Translations under genes and position numbers: made by a program
In this document: positions 6,453 through 15,395 of the stretch, piece after piece
Position numbering within the stretch: position 1 is the stretch's first letter
How the letters are laid out: every line of letters starts with the position of its first letter
The notes under the pieces: generated by a model
Seen by the model: only the letters and a program-made list of their open reading frames with translations
Databases searched by the model: none
What the model was told of the DNA's origin: nothing
Source: Gordonia sp. UBA5067
Lineage (GTDB): Bacteria > Actinomycetota > Actinomycetes > Mycobacteriales > Mycobacteriaceae
Direction of reading: 5' to 3'
Length of the DNA stretch: 30,070 nucleotides
Assembly (NCBI RefSeq): GCF_002414845.1
Contig: NZ_DIAX01000022.1
Coordinates: forward strand, 1-30,070

Positions 6453-8003
6453 ATGCTGTCTGTTCCCAACCGGTTCACCCGGTCCCAACGCATCACCCTG
6501 GCGGTCGTCTGCGCTGCCACTGCGATGCTGATGCTCGATATCGCGGTGGTGAACACGGCGCTGCCAGCGATGGCGCGCGAGTTCACCGCTGACCTGAACT
6601 CCCTCAAATGGGTGGTCGACGGCTATACCCTCGCGTTGGCGACGGTCGTCCTCACCGCGGGCGCCTGGGCCGACCGGGCTGGCCGTCGCCGGGTGTTTGT
6701 GCTCGGCGCGGTGGTGTTCACCGTCGCCTCGGCGGCGTGTGCGATGGCTCCCGGCATGTTCGCGCTGAACATCGCGCGGGTGGTCCAAGGCCTGGGCGGC
6801 GCCCTCCTGTTCGCCACCTCGCTTGCGCTGCTCGCCCATGCCTTCCCCGGATCGGCCGCGCGCACCAAATCCCTCGCGGTCTACGGCGCGACGATCGGCG
6901 CCTCCTTTGCGGTTGGTCCACTGCTCGGCGGGGTCCTCACCGACCTGCTCGACTGGCGGACGATCTTTCTCGCCAATATCCCGGTAGGCGCGGCGATGCT
7001 CATCGGAGTGCGGTGGGTCGATGAATCCCGCAGTGCCCTCCCACGCGGCGGCGACTGGGCCGGGCAGGCCACGGTGATGGTCGGGCTGGCGTCGCTGACC
7101 TACGGTCTCTTCGAGGCGAGTTCGCGGGGCTGGACCGACCCGGTCACGGTGGCGGCGCTGGGCGTCGCGGGTGTTGCGCTCGTCGCTTTCCTCGTCGTCG
7201 AGGACCGTGTCGCTGAACCGATGATGCCGTTGACGATGTTCGCCAACCGTGGCTTCGCGGGCGCACAGATCGCCACTTTCGCAATCTCGGCATCGATGTT
7301 CGCCGTGTTCGTCTACGTGACGATTTATCTGCAGGGAGTGTTGGGTCTGTCGCCGATCGCCGCGGGCCTGGTCTATCTGCCCGGCACGATGATGATGTTC
7401 GTCGCCGCCGGGGTGACCGACCGGATCCTCGGCCGGGTGGCGCCGTGGATCCTCATCGCCGTCGGCCTGGCGGCGGTGGCCGGGGGTATGGCATGGATGA
7501 CCGTCGGCGGCGTCGACAGCGGCCCGTGGGATCTGGTCGGCGGATTCATGCTCGCCGCGGTGGGCGCCGGGGTATTCAACCCGGTGCTGAGCGGCGTGGT
7601 CCTGGCCGAGAGCGAGAGCGACGACGCGGGGCTGGCCGCTGGGATCAACGATGCCTTCCGCCAGGCGGGGATCGCGATCGGAGTTGCCGGGCTCGGCGCG
7701 TTCTTCCCCGCACAGTCGGTACTGCACGGCGGATCGCCGCACGGGTTCGTCGACGGGTTGCACACCGCCCTGTGGTGCAGTGCCGCGATTGCCGGCGTGG
7801 GCGTGGTGGTGGTCGCGGCCACGATGCGCCGGGCCCGTGCGACGGAGCCGGCGTCGGCGGCCGATGCCAGCGATCCGGTCGTAGCGGGCCGGGTCTACGG
7901 CAGCCGCAATGCGTCGCACGAGATCTTTGCCCCCGCATACACTTTGACGGTGGATCCAAGCAACGCCCCCGCCCCCCGTCCCGCGCGGCGATCGGTGCGG
8001 TGA
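6453..8003 (+). CDS. MFS drug exporter, DHA2 (14-TMS) family
   Basis: 516-residue proton-coupled efflux permease of the inner membrane. It has the 14-helix DHA2 pattern: AMLMLDIAVVNTALPAMA in helix 1, WVVDGYTLALA in helix 2, loop motif A as GAWADRAGRRRVFVLG, and the antiporter motif in helix 5 (GATIGASFAVGPLLGG) followed by DWRTIFLANIPVG. After the last helix there is a hydrophilic tail of about 55 residues that looks non-conserved. The ATG at 6453 follows GAGGAG (6439-6444) by 8 bases. That site lies in an inverted repeat (CTCGTCG at 6415-6421, CGACGAG at 6435-6441) which could mask it. The gene is followed after 8 bases by the SARP regulator and preceded by CCAAGG repeats. The substrate is unknown; a small toxic or secondary metabolite is inferred. 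Confidence 0.9.
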   Translation: MLSVPNRFTRSQRITLAVVCAATAMLMLDIAVVNTALPAMAREFTADLNSLKWVVDGYTLALATVVLTAGAWADRAGRRRVFVLGAVVFTVASAACAMAPGMFALNIARVVQGLGGALLFATSLALLAHAFPGSAARTKSLAVYGATIGASFAVGPLLGGVLTDLLDWRTIFLANIPVGAAMLIGVRWVDESRSALPRGGDWAGQATVMVGLASLTYGLFEASSRGWTDPVTVAALGVAGVALVAFLVVEDRVAEPMMPLTMFANRGFAGAQIATFAISASMFAVFVYVTIYLQGVLGLSPIAAGLVYLPGTMMMFVAAGVTDRILGRVAPWILIAVGLAAVAGGMAWMTVGGVDSGPWDLVGGFMLAAVGAGVFNPVLSGVVLAESESDDAGLAAGINDAFRQAGIAIGVAGLGAFFPAQSVLHGGSPHGFVDGLHTALWCSAAIAGVGVVVVAATMRRARATEPASAADASDPVVAGRVYGSRNASHEIFAPAYTLTVDPSNAPAPRPARRSVR

Positions 8004-8011
8004 GGAGCACG

Positions 8012-11000
8012 GTGACGCGAGACTATCTGGTGTTGGGGCCGCTGGAGGTTCGGCGCGACGGAATGCGGGTCGAGCTCGGACCACCCAAGCAGCGCGCCGT
8101 GCTCGGCGCGCTGCTCGTCGCGCGCGGGACAGTGGTCTCGGTGGACCGGCTGGTCGACACCGTGTGGCCCGACGATCCGCCGGAGGCGGCGACGACGAGC
8201 CTGCAGGCCTACATCTCGAATCTGCGACGGTTGTTGCGCGGCGAGGCGGGTGACCGGTCGCCGATCGAGCGGGTGGCCGGGGGCTATCGGGTCGACGTTG
8301 GAGCGGACCGGCTGGACCTGGCCGAGTTTCTTGAGACGGCTCGGGCCGCACGGACGGCCCGCGAGGGTGGCCGATGGGACGAGGCGCTGGCGACCGCCGA
8401 GGCCGCGACAGCACTGTGGCGCGGCGAACTCCTCGGCGGCGACGTCGACGGCACCGGTTGGCTCGCCGCGGAAGCGTTGTCGTTGCGCGAGATGGCGGCG
8501 GCGGTCGCTGAGATTCATGTCAGCTCCCTGCTCGCCGACGGGAACACCGGCGAGGCGCTGGCCGAGATTGTTTCGGCTCGTGCCGCCGACCCGTTTCGCG
8601 AACGCGGCGTCTGGCTGCACATGGTCGCGCTCTACCGCGCGGGGCGGGCGGCCGAGGCGCTCGAGGTCTTTACCGCCCACCAGCGGCGCCTCGTCGACGA
8701 GCTGGGTCTGGACCCGGGAACCGAGCTCGTCGAACTGCACGGCGCGATTCTGCGTCAGGACCCGGCGATCGCGGCCTGGCCCCGATCGCCGCACTGGTCG
8801 GGCGCAGTCACCGTCGAGTCGCCGGTGGACATCGGCCCAGCGGCCGACGACGCCGGGAACACGGTCCCGGCGGCCGCGGGGACCGTGCCGCTGGTGGGGC
8901 GGGCCGAGCAGGTGGCCCGATTGAGCGAGGCAGTGGCCAATCCGGCCACCAGGTGGGTCCTGCTGACCGGGCCCGCGGGAATCGGCAAGACCCGACTGGC
9001 GCAGGAGGCGGCGACGTTGGCGCGCGAAGCCGGACAGACGGTGGTGTGGGTCCGCTGCCCCGATACCGAGGGCACCCCCGCGTGGTGGCCGCTTCGTCAG
9101 TTGTGCCGAGAACTGGGCGCCGATCCCGATGATGTACTCGCCGTGCCTGACGGCGCCAGCGCCGACACCGCACGGTTCGACGTCTATGAACGGGTACAGC
9201 GGCTCATCGAGGAGCGGGCGGCAGACCGGCCGCTCACCCTGATCGTCGACGATGTGCAGTGGGCCGACGTGATGACGCTGGGACTCCTGTCGTATCTGGT
9301 CACCGTCCTGCGCGAGGTCGCGGTCTGCGTCGTGGCGACGATCCGGGACGGTGAGGGAGACGGGGAAGTCGACCGGTTCCGTGGTGCGGTTGCCCGGTCG
9401 GGTGGCGTGAGCGTTGCCGTTCCCCGGCTCGACCGAGCCGGGGTTGCCCGGTTGGTCCGGGAGGTCGCCGATACCGAACTGGACCCCGTCGCCCTCGATG
9501 CCCTCGTCCGCCGTACCGACGGCAATCCGCTGTTCGTCTCGGAATTCGCCCGCCTGCCCATCGATCAACAGCGCGTCGAGATGGTCCCCGATGCGGTGCG
9601 GTCGGTCCTCGACCGCCGCCTGGGTTCATTGGACCCGGCGGTGCTGGAGGTGATCGGCCACGCGGCGGTGCTGGGCGAAGAAGTTGACGTCGGTCTGCTC
9701 TCGGTCGTGTGCGGCCGCGACCTTGACGACGTCGCGGACTGTCTCGATGAGGCCGTCGACGAGCGGATCCTGGTTGCCGACCCGGCAAGCGGGCGGACAC
9801 GCTTCGCCCATGCGCTGCTGCGCGACCAGGCGCTCGCGACGATCCGTCCGCTGCGGCGCTGCCGGATCCACTTGCGGGTGGCGCAGGTCCTGGCGGGCGC
9901 GACTGCATCCGACGCGAAGGCCCGCCGCGCCGCGCACCTCCTCGATGCGCTGCCGGTGGCAGAGGTCCGCGATGTCGTCGAGGCGTGCCGCGCCGCGGCC
10001 GACGACGCGATCGCCCACTGGGACTCCGAGAGCGCGGCGCACTGGTTTGCTGCCGCATTGCGCACCCAGGAGGACGCCGATCCGGGCTCGGCCGACATCG
10101 ACGACCTGCTGGTCGACCTGCTCGCCGCGCAGGCCCGCGCGGGTCATCTGCAAGAGGTGCTCCACACCGTGGAGGACCGGTTGAACCGGGCGATTCGATC
10201 GGGTGCGACGGCGACCGCCGGCCGGCTGGCCACGGCTCTCATCCGGGCCGCCGGGGCTTGGCCGTGGATCGGTCCGCATGTCGAGAACGAGAACCTCCGT
10301 GCCGTCCTCGCCGACACCGCACTCTTCGTCGCCGACGATCCGAGGAGCCTGGCGCGCGTGCTCGCCGCGGCGGCCATCGGGGAGAGTTACGCGCGCAATG
10401 CCGGGGTGCCCGCCCGGTTGCTGGAACAGGCCGAGGCCATCGCGGTGCAGGTGGCCGACGACGCGATCACCGCCGATGTCACCCTCGCGCGGTTGATCAC
10501 GTACTCCGGGGTGGCGCCGTACGCGCAGGCGTCACTCGAGTGGGCCGACCGGATGCGGGGCCTGCGCCATCCCGACCGCGAAGTCGACAACGTCATCGTC
10601 GACACGGTGCTGACAATGGCAACCATGCTGCGCGGCGACATTCCGGCGACGGAGGAGCTGACACGACGGGCGATTGCGGGCAGCGAGCGGCTGAGGCTGC
10701 CGATCCTGCGGGCACAGCTGCGCTGGATGCAGGCTTCCCTGGCGGTGTGGCACGGGGGATTCGACCTCGCCAAGGAACACTTCCGTACCGCGGTCGCCGT
10801 CCACGAGGACACTCAGCTCTATGTGGCCGGTAGCGGTGCGCTGGCCATGATGGCGCTGGCCACCGAGCAGGGCGTGCTGGGCGAGTTCATCGACACCGGT
10901 GGGCGCACACCGCTCGAGTGGGCGCGGGCCATCGTTGAACAGTTCACCGACAACCAGGTCATGGTCATGCTGGCGGCCGGGGTGGCCGCCATCGCCGGTT

Positions 11001-11467
11001 CCCAGGGGGACCGGGCGCTGGCCGAGTCCATGGTCGTTTCCTGGCTCGACGACGAGCGGGCGATGGTATGGACGTCGCTGGGCAACACCGTGCTCCTCGC
11101 CGGTGTCGTCGCCAACCTCGGCCTGGTCGAGTATGCCCCCGCGCTGCGCGACTACCTCTACGAGTTCCGCGACTGCATCGCCATCACCGGACACGTCGGC
11201 TGCGTGGGCCCGGTTGCGCTACCGCTCGCCGAACTCGCCTTCCTACTCGGCGACACCGCGCAGGCCGATGAAATGCTCGCCCAGGCGATGGATATCGCGC
11301 AGCGCGGCGACGGCCGGCCCTCGATGCTGCGCTGCCGGCTACTTGCCGCCCGCATGCACCCGGGTACGCCCGGGTATCGGCAGACGCTCGCCGAGATCGA
11401 GTCACAGGCCCGTGGCCTCGGCGTAGAATCGGTCGTCGGAGCCGCCCGCGGTCTCCTCGCCGGCTGA
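8012..11467 (+). CDS. SARP-type transcriptional regulator with BTAD and AAA ATPase domains
   Basis: Large 1151-residue regulator of the AfsR/SARP class. The N-terminal OmpR-like winged helix (residues 1-95, with LGPPKQRAVLGALLVARG and ISNLRRLLR) binds DNA. The bacterial transcriptional activation domain follows (about 100-250, including LGLDPGTELVELHGAIL). Next is a STAND/AAA-type ATPase with Walker A GPAGIGKT (320-327) and Walker B LTLIVDD (408-414). The C-terminal half is a long helical, TPR-like region without a LuxR helix-turn-helix. The GTG at 8012 has GAGGAG at 8002-8007 overlapping the MFS stop, so both genes form one transcript. The CCAAG repeats before the exporter and before the downstream oxidase are the likely targets. 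The ATPase and TPR part probably senses a ligand; the ligand is not known. Confidence 0.9.
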   Translation: MTRDYLVLGPLEVRRDGMRVELGPPKQRAVLGALLVARGTVVSVDRLVDTVWPDDPPEAATTSLQAYISNLRRLLRGEAGDRSPIERVAGGYRVDVGADRLDLAEFLETARAARTAREGGRWDEALATAEAATALWRGELLGGDVDGTGWLAAEALSLREMAAAVAEIHVSSLLADGNTGEALAEIVSARAADPFRERGVWLHMVALYRAGRAAEALEVFTAHQRRLVDELGLDPGTELVELHGAILRQDPAIAAWPRSPHWSGAVTVESPVDIGPAADDAGNTVPAAAGTVPLVGRAEQVARLSEAVANPATRWVLLTGPAGIGKTRLAQEAATLAREAGQTVVWVRCPDTEGTPAWWPLRQLCRELGADPDDVLAVPDGASADTARFDVYERVQRLIEERAADRPLTLIVDDVQWADVMTLGLLSYLVTVLREVAVCVVATIRDGEGDGEVDRFRGAVARSGGVSVAVPRLDRAGVARLVREVADTELDPVALDALVRRTDGNPLFVSEFARLPIDQQRVEMVPDAVRSVLDRRLGSLDPAVLEVIGHAAVLGEEVDVGLLSVVCGRDLDDVADCLDEAVDERILVADPASGRTRFAHALLRDQALATIRPLRRCRIHLRVAQVLAGATASDAKARRAAHLLDALPVAEVRDVVEACRAAADDAIAHWDSESAAHWFAAALRTQEDADPGSADIDDLLVDLLAAQARAGHLQEVLHTVEDRLNRAIRSGATATAGRLATALIRAAGAWPWIGPHVENENLRAVLADTALFVADDPRSLARVLAAAAIGESYARNAGVPARLLEQAEAIAVQVADDAITADVTLARLITYSGVAPYAQASLEWADRMRGLRHPDREVDNVIVDTVLTMATMLRGDIPATEELTRRAIAGSERLRLPILRAQLRWMQASLAVWHGGFDLAKEHFRTAVAVHEDTQLYVAGSGALAMMALATEQGVLGEFIDTGGRTPLEWARAIVEQFTDNQVMVMLAAGVAAIAGSQGDRALAESMVVSWLDDERAMVWTSLGNTVLLAGVVANLGLVEYAPALRDYLYEFRDCIAITGHVGCVGPVALPLAELAFLLGDTAQADEMLAQAMDIAQRGDGRPSMLRCRLLAARMHPGTPGYRQTLAEIESQARGLGVESVVGAARGLLAG

Positions 11468-11500
11468 CGGGGCATCGGCACCCGTCTGCGCGGACCGGGA

Positions 11501-11533
11501 CTCCAAGTGGGCGCCAAGCGCACCACAAGCACG
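11501..11533 (+). promoter_or_regulatory. three 11-bp direct repeats, putative SARP operator of the oxidase gene
   Basis: CTCCAAGTGGG, CGCCAAGCGCA and CCACAAGCACG stand head to tail at exactly 11-bp spacing. The core is the same as at 6369-6401. The block lies between the regulator stop (11467) and the oxidase start (11617), on the same strand as both. No clear -10 is seen downstream. Confidence 0.62.
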
Positions 11534-11563
11534 CGCCGGAACCCTTGGGTTGCGGCCCGAACC

Positions 11564-11581
11564 CGGGCTGTCGGCAGCCCG
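11564..11581 (+). promoter_or_regulatory. hairpin in the oxidase leader
   Basis: CGGGCTG-TCGG-CAGCCCG is a perfect 7-bp stem with a 4-base loop, 35 bases upstream of the oxidase ATG. No T run follows, so it is more likely an mRNA leader structure than a terminator. Confidence 0.4.
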
Positions 11582-11616
11582 CAGCGGGCGCCGACCCACT
11601 CCGACAGGGGACCACC

Positions 11617-13035
11617 ATGACCACCGATTTCGACCCCGCCGGCCTTGCCGCCACCGACCTCGACCCCGTCGACCCTGCCTCCGTCGATCTTGCCGGCCTG
11701 CGCCGCGCCGTCCGCGGAGCCGTGCACGCTCCGGGTGACCCCGGCTATCCGACAGTCGGCTTCAACGTCACCGTGGTGCGCCGCCCCGCTGCGGTCGTCG
11801 ACGCGACGAGCGCCGATGACGTCGCGGCCACCGTGGCGTTCGCCACCGCCCGGGGACTGACCGTTGGCATCTTCACGACCGGACACGGCGGCACCGGAGT
11901 GGACGGCGGCTCGATCCTGGTCCGCACTGCCGCGATGGACACCTGTGTCGTCGACCCGGCGACGCGCACGGCACGGATTGGTGCCGGCGTCCGCTGGCAA
12001 ACGGTCCTCGACGCCGCCGTACCGCACGGTCTCGCCCCGCTATGCGGTTCGGCCCCCGGCGTCGGCGTTGTCGGCTTTCTGTCCGGCGGTGGTATCGGGC
12101 CACTGGTCCGCACCGTGGGCAGCTCAGCCGACTACGTGCGATCGATCACCGTCGTCACCGGTGATGGTGTAGTGCGGACCGCAACCGCGCAGGACAATCC
12201 GGAGCTCTTCTGGGGACTGCGCGGCGGCAAGTCGACGCTCGGCCTGATCACCGAGGTGGTCATCGAACTGCCGCAGATTACCGAGATCTACGGCGGCGCA
12301 GTCTTCTTCGACGGGGCCGAGGCCGCCGCCGTCTTGCGCGCCTGGCGGGATTGGGCGGCCGATCTCCCCACCGAGGCGTCGACGTCGGTGGCCTTGGTCA
12401 ACCTTCCGCCGCTGCCCGAGGTCCCGCCGATGCTTGCCGGCAGGCTCACCGTTTCGGTCCGCTACGCCAGCGTCGCCGATCCGGCGACGGCAGCGGCGGC
12501 CTTCGCGCCGATGCGGGCGGCCGCTCCGGCCCTGCTCGACGCCGTGGGGCCGATGCCCTATGCGGCGATCGGCGCCATTCACGCCGATCCGGCCGAGCCG
12601 ATGCCCGTCGTCGAAAGTAGTGGCCTGCTCGCCGCGCTGCCCGACGAGGCACTCGACCACCTCGTCGCCACGGTGAACTCGCCGGTCGGACCCCTGCTGC
12701 CCGGTGTCGAGCTGCGACAGCTCGGCGGCGCCTACGCCCAAGACCCGCCGGTCCGATCCGCCCTGTGCCATCGCGACGCGGCATTCAACCTCCACCTGGT
12801 GGGCATGGTGCCCGACGAGCAGGCGGTCCCCGCGGTAGCCGGCGCCATCGCAGCTGCGCTGGCGGGGGTCGCGCCATGGTCGACGGGCGCGACGCTGCCC
12901 AACTTCGTCGCCTCCGACGATCCCGCGCGCATCCGCCGATGCTACGACGATGACACCGCCGCATGGCTCGCCGCCCTGGCCGACCAGTTTGACCCGAAGG
13001 GCGTGCTGCGGGTGGGCCCGGTCATGCGCAGCTGA
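11617..13035 (+). CDS. FAD-linked oxidase, berberine-bridge-enzyme-like (PCMH fold)
   Basis: 472-residue flavoprotein oxidase. The PCMH-type FAD domain spans about residues 50-220: TSADDVAATVAFATARG, FTTGHGGTG with the likely FAD-linking His90, GVRWQTVLDA, and GSAPGVGVVGFLSGGGIG followed by DYVRSITVVTGDG and ELFWGLRGG. In bicovalent relatives a cysteine occurs in the GxCPxVG segment; here it is Ala146, so at most a single covalent bond is expected. The C-terminus (CYDDDTAAWLAALADQFDPK) replaces the usual BBE tail. No signal peptide. The ATG at 11617 has AGGGGA at 11606-11611. Such enzymes oxidise alcohols, amines or phenolic natural products. The position behind CCAAG repeats ties it to the exporter and regulator. 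Confidence 0.85.
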   Translation: MTTDFDPAGLAATDLDPVDPASVDLAGLRRAVRGAVHAPGDPGYPTVGFNVTVVRRPAAVVDATSADDVAATVAFATARGLTVGIFTTGHGGTGVDGGSILVRTAAMDTCVVDPATRTARIGAGVRWQTVLDAAVPHGLAPLCGSAPGVGVVGFLSGGGIGPLVRTVGSSADYVRSITVVTGDGVVRTATAQDNPELFWGLRGGKSTLGLITEVVIELPQITEIYGGAVFFDGAEAAAVLRAWRDWAADLPTEASTSVALVNLPPLPEVPPMLAGRLTVSVRYASVADPATAAAAFAPMRAAAPALLDAVGPMPYAAIGAIHADPAEPMPVVESSGLLAALPDEALDHLVATVNSPVGPLLPGVELRQLGGAYAQDPPVRSALCHRDAAFNLHLVGMVPDEQAVPAVAGAIAAALAGVAPWSTGATLPNFVASDDPARIRRCYDDDTAAWLAALADQFDPKGVLRVGPVMRS

Positions 13036-13065
13036 CCGCGGCCGGTGACCGGGGCCCGTGCGGAA

Positions 13066-13094
13066 TTGGAGGGCTTCGGTGGCGCGTCTATCCT
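13066..13094 (+). promoter_or_regulatory. promoter of the cysteine desulfurase operon
   Basis: TTGGAG (13066-13071), a 17-base spacer and TATCCT (13089-13094) form the best sigma-70-like promoter in the window. The ATG at 13105 begins 10 bases after the -10, so the mRNA is leaderless or nearly so. Confidence 0.6.
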
Positions 13095-13104
13095 GGTGAG
13101 CACT

Positions 13105-14307
13105 ATGCCCACCCTGCCCGCCGAGTCGATCTACCTCGACAACGCCGCCTCCATGGCCATGCGCCCGGAGGCGGTTTCGGCAATGGTTCCGCTGTTGTCG
13201 CAGGCGGGGAACCCGTCGTCGCTGCATGCGGCGGGCCGCGCCGCTCGCCGCCACCTCGAGGAGGCGCGCGAGTCGATCGCCGCAGATCTGGGTGCGCGGC
13301 CGTCGGAAATCGTCTTCACCTCCGGCGGGACCGAGGCGGACAACCTGGCACTCGCCGGGATTGCCGCTGCGCGCCGGGCCATCGATCCGGGCCGTCGCCG
13401 CATCGTCATCTCCGCCGTCGAGCACCACGCCGTACTCGACCCCGCACAGGCCATCGCCGCAGCCGGCGACGGTTGTGAACTCGTCATCATCGGCGTCGAC
13501 GACCACGGCGCCGTCGACGTGGACGCGCTGCGTGCCGAGGTGGCGGCCCACGCCGAGGAGATCGCGGTCGTCTCGGTGATGTGGGCCAACAACGAGATCG
13601 GGACGGTCCAGCCCATCGAGGAGATCGCCTCGATCGGGCGCGAGTACGGCATTCCGGTGCACTCCGACGCCATCGCGGCCGCCGGTCACCTCGCCATCGA
13701 TTTCACCGCGAGCGGCTTGGCCGCGCTGTCGATCGCCGGGCACAAGTTCGGCGGACCACAGGGCGTCGGTGCACTGGTCCTCGGTCGCGACGTCGCCTGT
13801 GCACCGCTGCTGCGCGGCGGCGGCCACGAGCGGGACCTTCGTTCGGGTACACAGAACGTCGCAGGCGCGGTGGGCATGGCGGCCGGGCTCGCCGTCGCCA
13901 CGGCCAATCTCGACGCCGAGGGTCGTTCGGTCGGCTGGCTGCGCGATCGACTGCTGGACCACCTGCTCGCCGTCGGCGCTGCGCGCGTGAATGGTGCGCG
14001 CGAGGCGCGGCTGCCGGGCAACGCGCATGTTTCCTTCGATGGCTGCGAAGGTGATTCCCTGCTGATGCTCCTCGACGCCCAGCGCATTGGGTGCTCGACT
14101 GGCTCGGCCTGCACCGCGGGGGTCGCACAGGCCAGCCACGTACTGCTCGCCATGGGGCTGCCGATGACGACCGCGCGCGGATCGTTGCGGTTCAGCCTGT
14201 CGCAGACGACCACCGTCGATGAGATCGATCGCGTCGGCGCGGTGATCGGCGATGTCGTCGAGCGGGCCCGCGCCGCCGGCCTGGTGGCCTCAGGAGGACG
14301 ACGATGA
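13105..14307 (+). CDS. cysteine desulfurase, NifS/IscS type
   Basis: PLP enzyme of 400 residues that takes sulfur from L-cysteine to form a protein persulfide. The PLP lysine is Lys214 in [16 protein letters not shown]; the sulfur-carrying cysteine lies in [19 protein letters not shown] and [11 protein letters not shown] are also typical. The usual Gln of the DAxQ segment that contacts PLP is replaced by Ala ([10 protein letters not shown], residue 191). The start is set at ATG 13105 ([16 protein letters not shown]) from the promoter just upstream; an upstream in-frame ATG at 13045 would overlap that promoter. The end overlaps mnmA by ATGA, so its sulfur very probably goes to tRNA thiolation. 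Matches Rv3025c in position. Confidence 0.93.
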   Translation: MPTLPAESIYLDNAASMAMRPEAVSAMVPLLSQAGNPSSLHAAGRAARRHLEEARESIAADLGARPSEIVFTSGGTEADNLALAGIAAARRAIDPGRRRIVISAVEHHAVLDPAQAIAAAGDGCELVIIGVDDHGAVDVDALRAEVAAHAEEIAVVSVMWANNEIGTVQPIEEIASIGREYGIPVHSDAIAAAGHLAIDFTASGLAALSIAGHKFGGPQGVGALVLGRDVACAPLLRGGGHERDLRSGTQNVAGAVGMAAGLAVATANLDAEGRSVGWLRDRLLDHLLAVGAARVNGAREARLPGNAHVSFDGCEGDSLLMLLDAQRIGCSTGSACTAGVAQASHVLLAMGLPMTTARGSLRFSLSQTTTVDEIDRVGAVIGDVVERARAAGLVASGGRR

Positions 14308-15395
14308 GGGTGTTGGCCGCGATGAGCGGTGGCGTCGACTCGGCAGTGGCCGCGGCACGGGCAGTCGATGCCGGACACGATGTGGTCGGCGTGCACCTGG
14401 CGTTGTCGGAGACGCCAGATGCGTTGCGCAGCGGGTCGCGCGGGTGCTGCTCGCGCGAGGATGCCGACGACGCGCGTCGCGCCGCCGACGTCCTGGGCAT
14501 CCCGTTCTACATCTGGGACTTCGCCGAACGTTTCCGGGAGGACGTCATCGATGACTTCGTCGCCGCGTATGCGGCCGGCGAGACCCCGAACCCCTGCCTG
14601 TCCTGTAACGAGAAGATCAAGTTCGCCGCGCTCGCCGAGAAGGCCGGGGCGCTCGGCTTCGACGCGCTGGCCACCGGGCACTATGCGCGACTGGTCGACG
14701 GTGAGTTGCGCCGGGCGGTCGATGATGACAAGGACCAGTCCTACGTGCTGGCGGTGCTCACCGCCGAACAATTGGGACGCGCGATATTCCCGGTGGGCGA
14801 CACCCCCAAGCCGCAGATCCGGGCGGAGGCGGCCCGGCGCGGGCTCCTCGTCGCCGACAAGCCTGATTCGCACGACATCTGTTTCATCCCCACCGGGGAT
14901 ACCCGTGCGTTTTTGGGGGCCAAGATCGGTATCCGCCCCGGTGCGGTCGTCGATGCCGAGACCGGGGCCCGGCTGGCCGGCCACGACGGGGTGTACGGGT
15001 TCACCATCGGGCAGCGCAAAGGGCTGGGCATCGACGCGCCCGCGTCCGACGGACAGCCGAGGTATGTCACTGCGATCGATGCGGCCACGGCGACCGTCAT
15101 GGTCGGGCCGGCCGCGGCGCTGGGGGTCGCCCGCATCGGTGCGCGGCACGCGATCTGGACGTCGGGCACCGCACCGGCGGGGCCGTTCGACTGTGTGGTG
15201 CAGGTGCGCGCTCATGGCGGAATGGCGCCGGCGGTCGCGACCCCCGTCGATCACGACGGCGAGCCGGGCATCGAGATCGTGGTGCGGGAGCCGCTGACCG
15301 GGGTCGCCCGGGGGCAGGCTGCGGTGCTCTATGCGCCCGACCCGGTCCGCGGCGACTTGGTTGTTGGATCCGGTCGCATCGTCGACACCGAATGA
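14304..15395 (+). CDS. mnmA: tRNA-specific 2-thiouridylase MnmA
   Basis: 363-residue enzyme that activates U34 of Lys, Glu and Gln tRNAs with ATP and replaces its 2-oxygen by sulfur. It has the PP-loop SGGVDS (residues 8-13), the NPCLSCN segment (96-102), [18 protein letters not shown], and the catalytic cysteine in PDSHDICFI (Cys193). The C-terminal beta-barrel part is recognisable from GQRKGLGI. Here NPCLSCN has two cysteines (98, 101), whereas E. coli has an Asp in this segment. The start ATG overlaps the stop of the desulfurase and the stop overlaps the next start, both as ATGA. Matches trmU/Rv3024c. Confidence 0.96.
   Translation: MRVLAAMSGGVDSAVAAARAVDAGHDVVGVHLALSETPDALRSGSRGCCSREDADDARRAADVLGIPFYIWDFAERFREDVIDDFVAAYAAGETPNPCLSCNEKIKFAALAEKAGALGFDALATGHYARLVDGELRRAVDDDKDQSYVLAVLTAEQLGRAIFPVGDTPKPQIRAEAARRGLLVADKPDSHDICFIPTGDTRAFLGAKIGIRPGAVVDAETGARLAGHDGVYGFTIGQRKGLGIDAPASDGQPRYVTAIDAATATVMVGPAAALGVARIGARHAIWTSGTAPAGPFDCVVQVRAHGGMAPAVATPVDHDGEPGIEIVVREPLTGVARGQAAVLYAPDPVRGDLVVGSGRIVDTE

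Noticed and set aside
7938..7943. TACACT as a separate promoter of the SARP gene
   Set aside because: No -35 lies at suitable spacing, no CCAAG repeats stand nearby, and the short gap favours co-transcription with the MFS gene.
7445..8011. Upstream extension of the SARP frame into the MFS gene
   Set aside because: The extension is Arg/Gly-rich shadow sequence of the MFS gene. GTG 8012 has a ribosome binding site and begins the winged helix correctly.
6336..8414. 692-codon minus-strand frame opposite the MFS gene
   Set aside because: Its translation is Arg/Pro/His-rich with no domain pattern and lies antisense to a clear 14-helix transporter.
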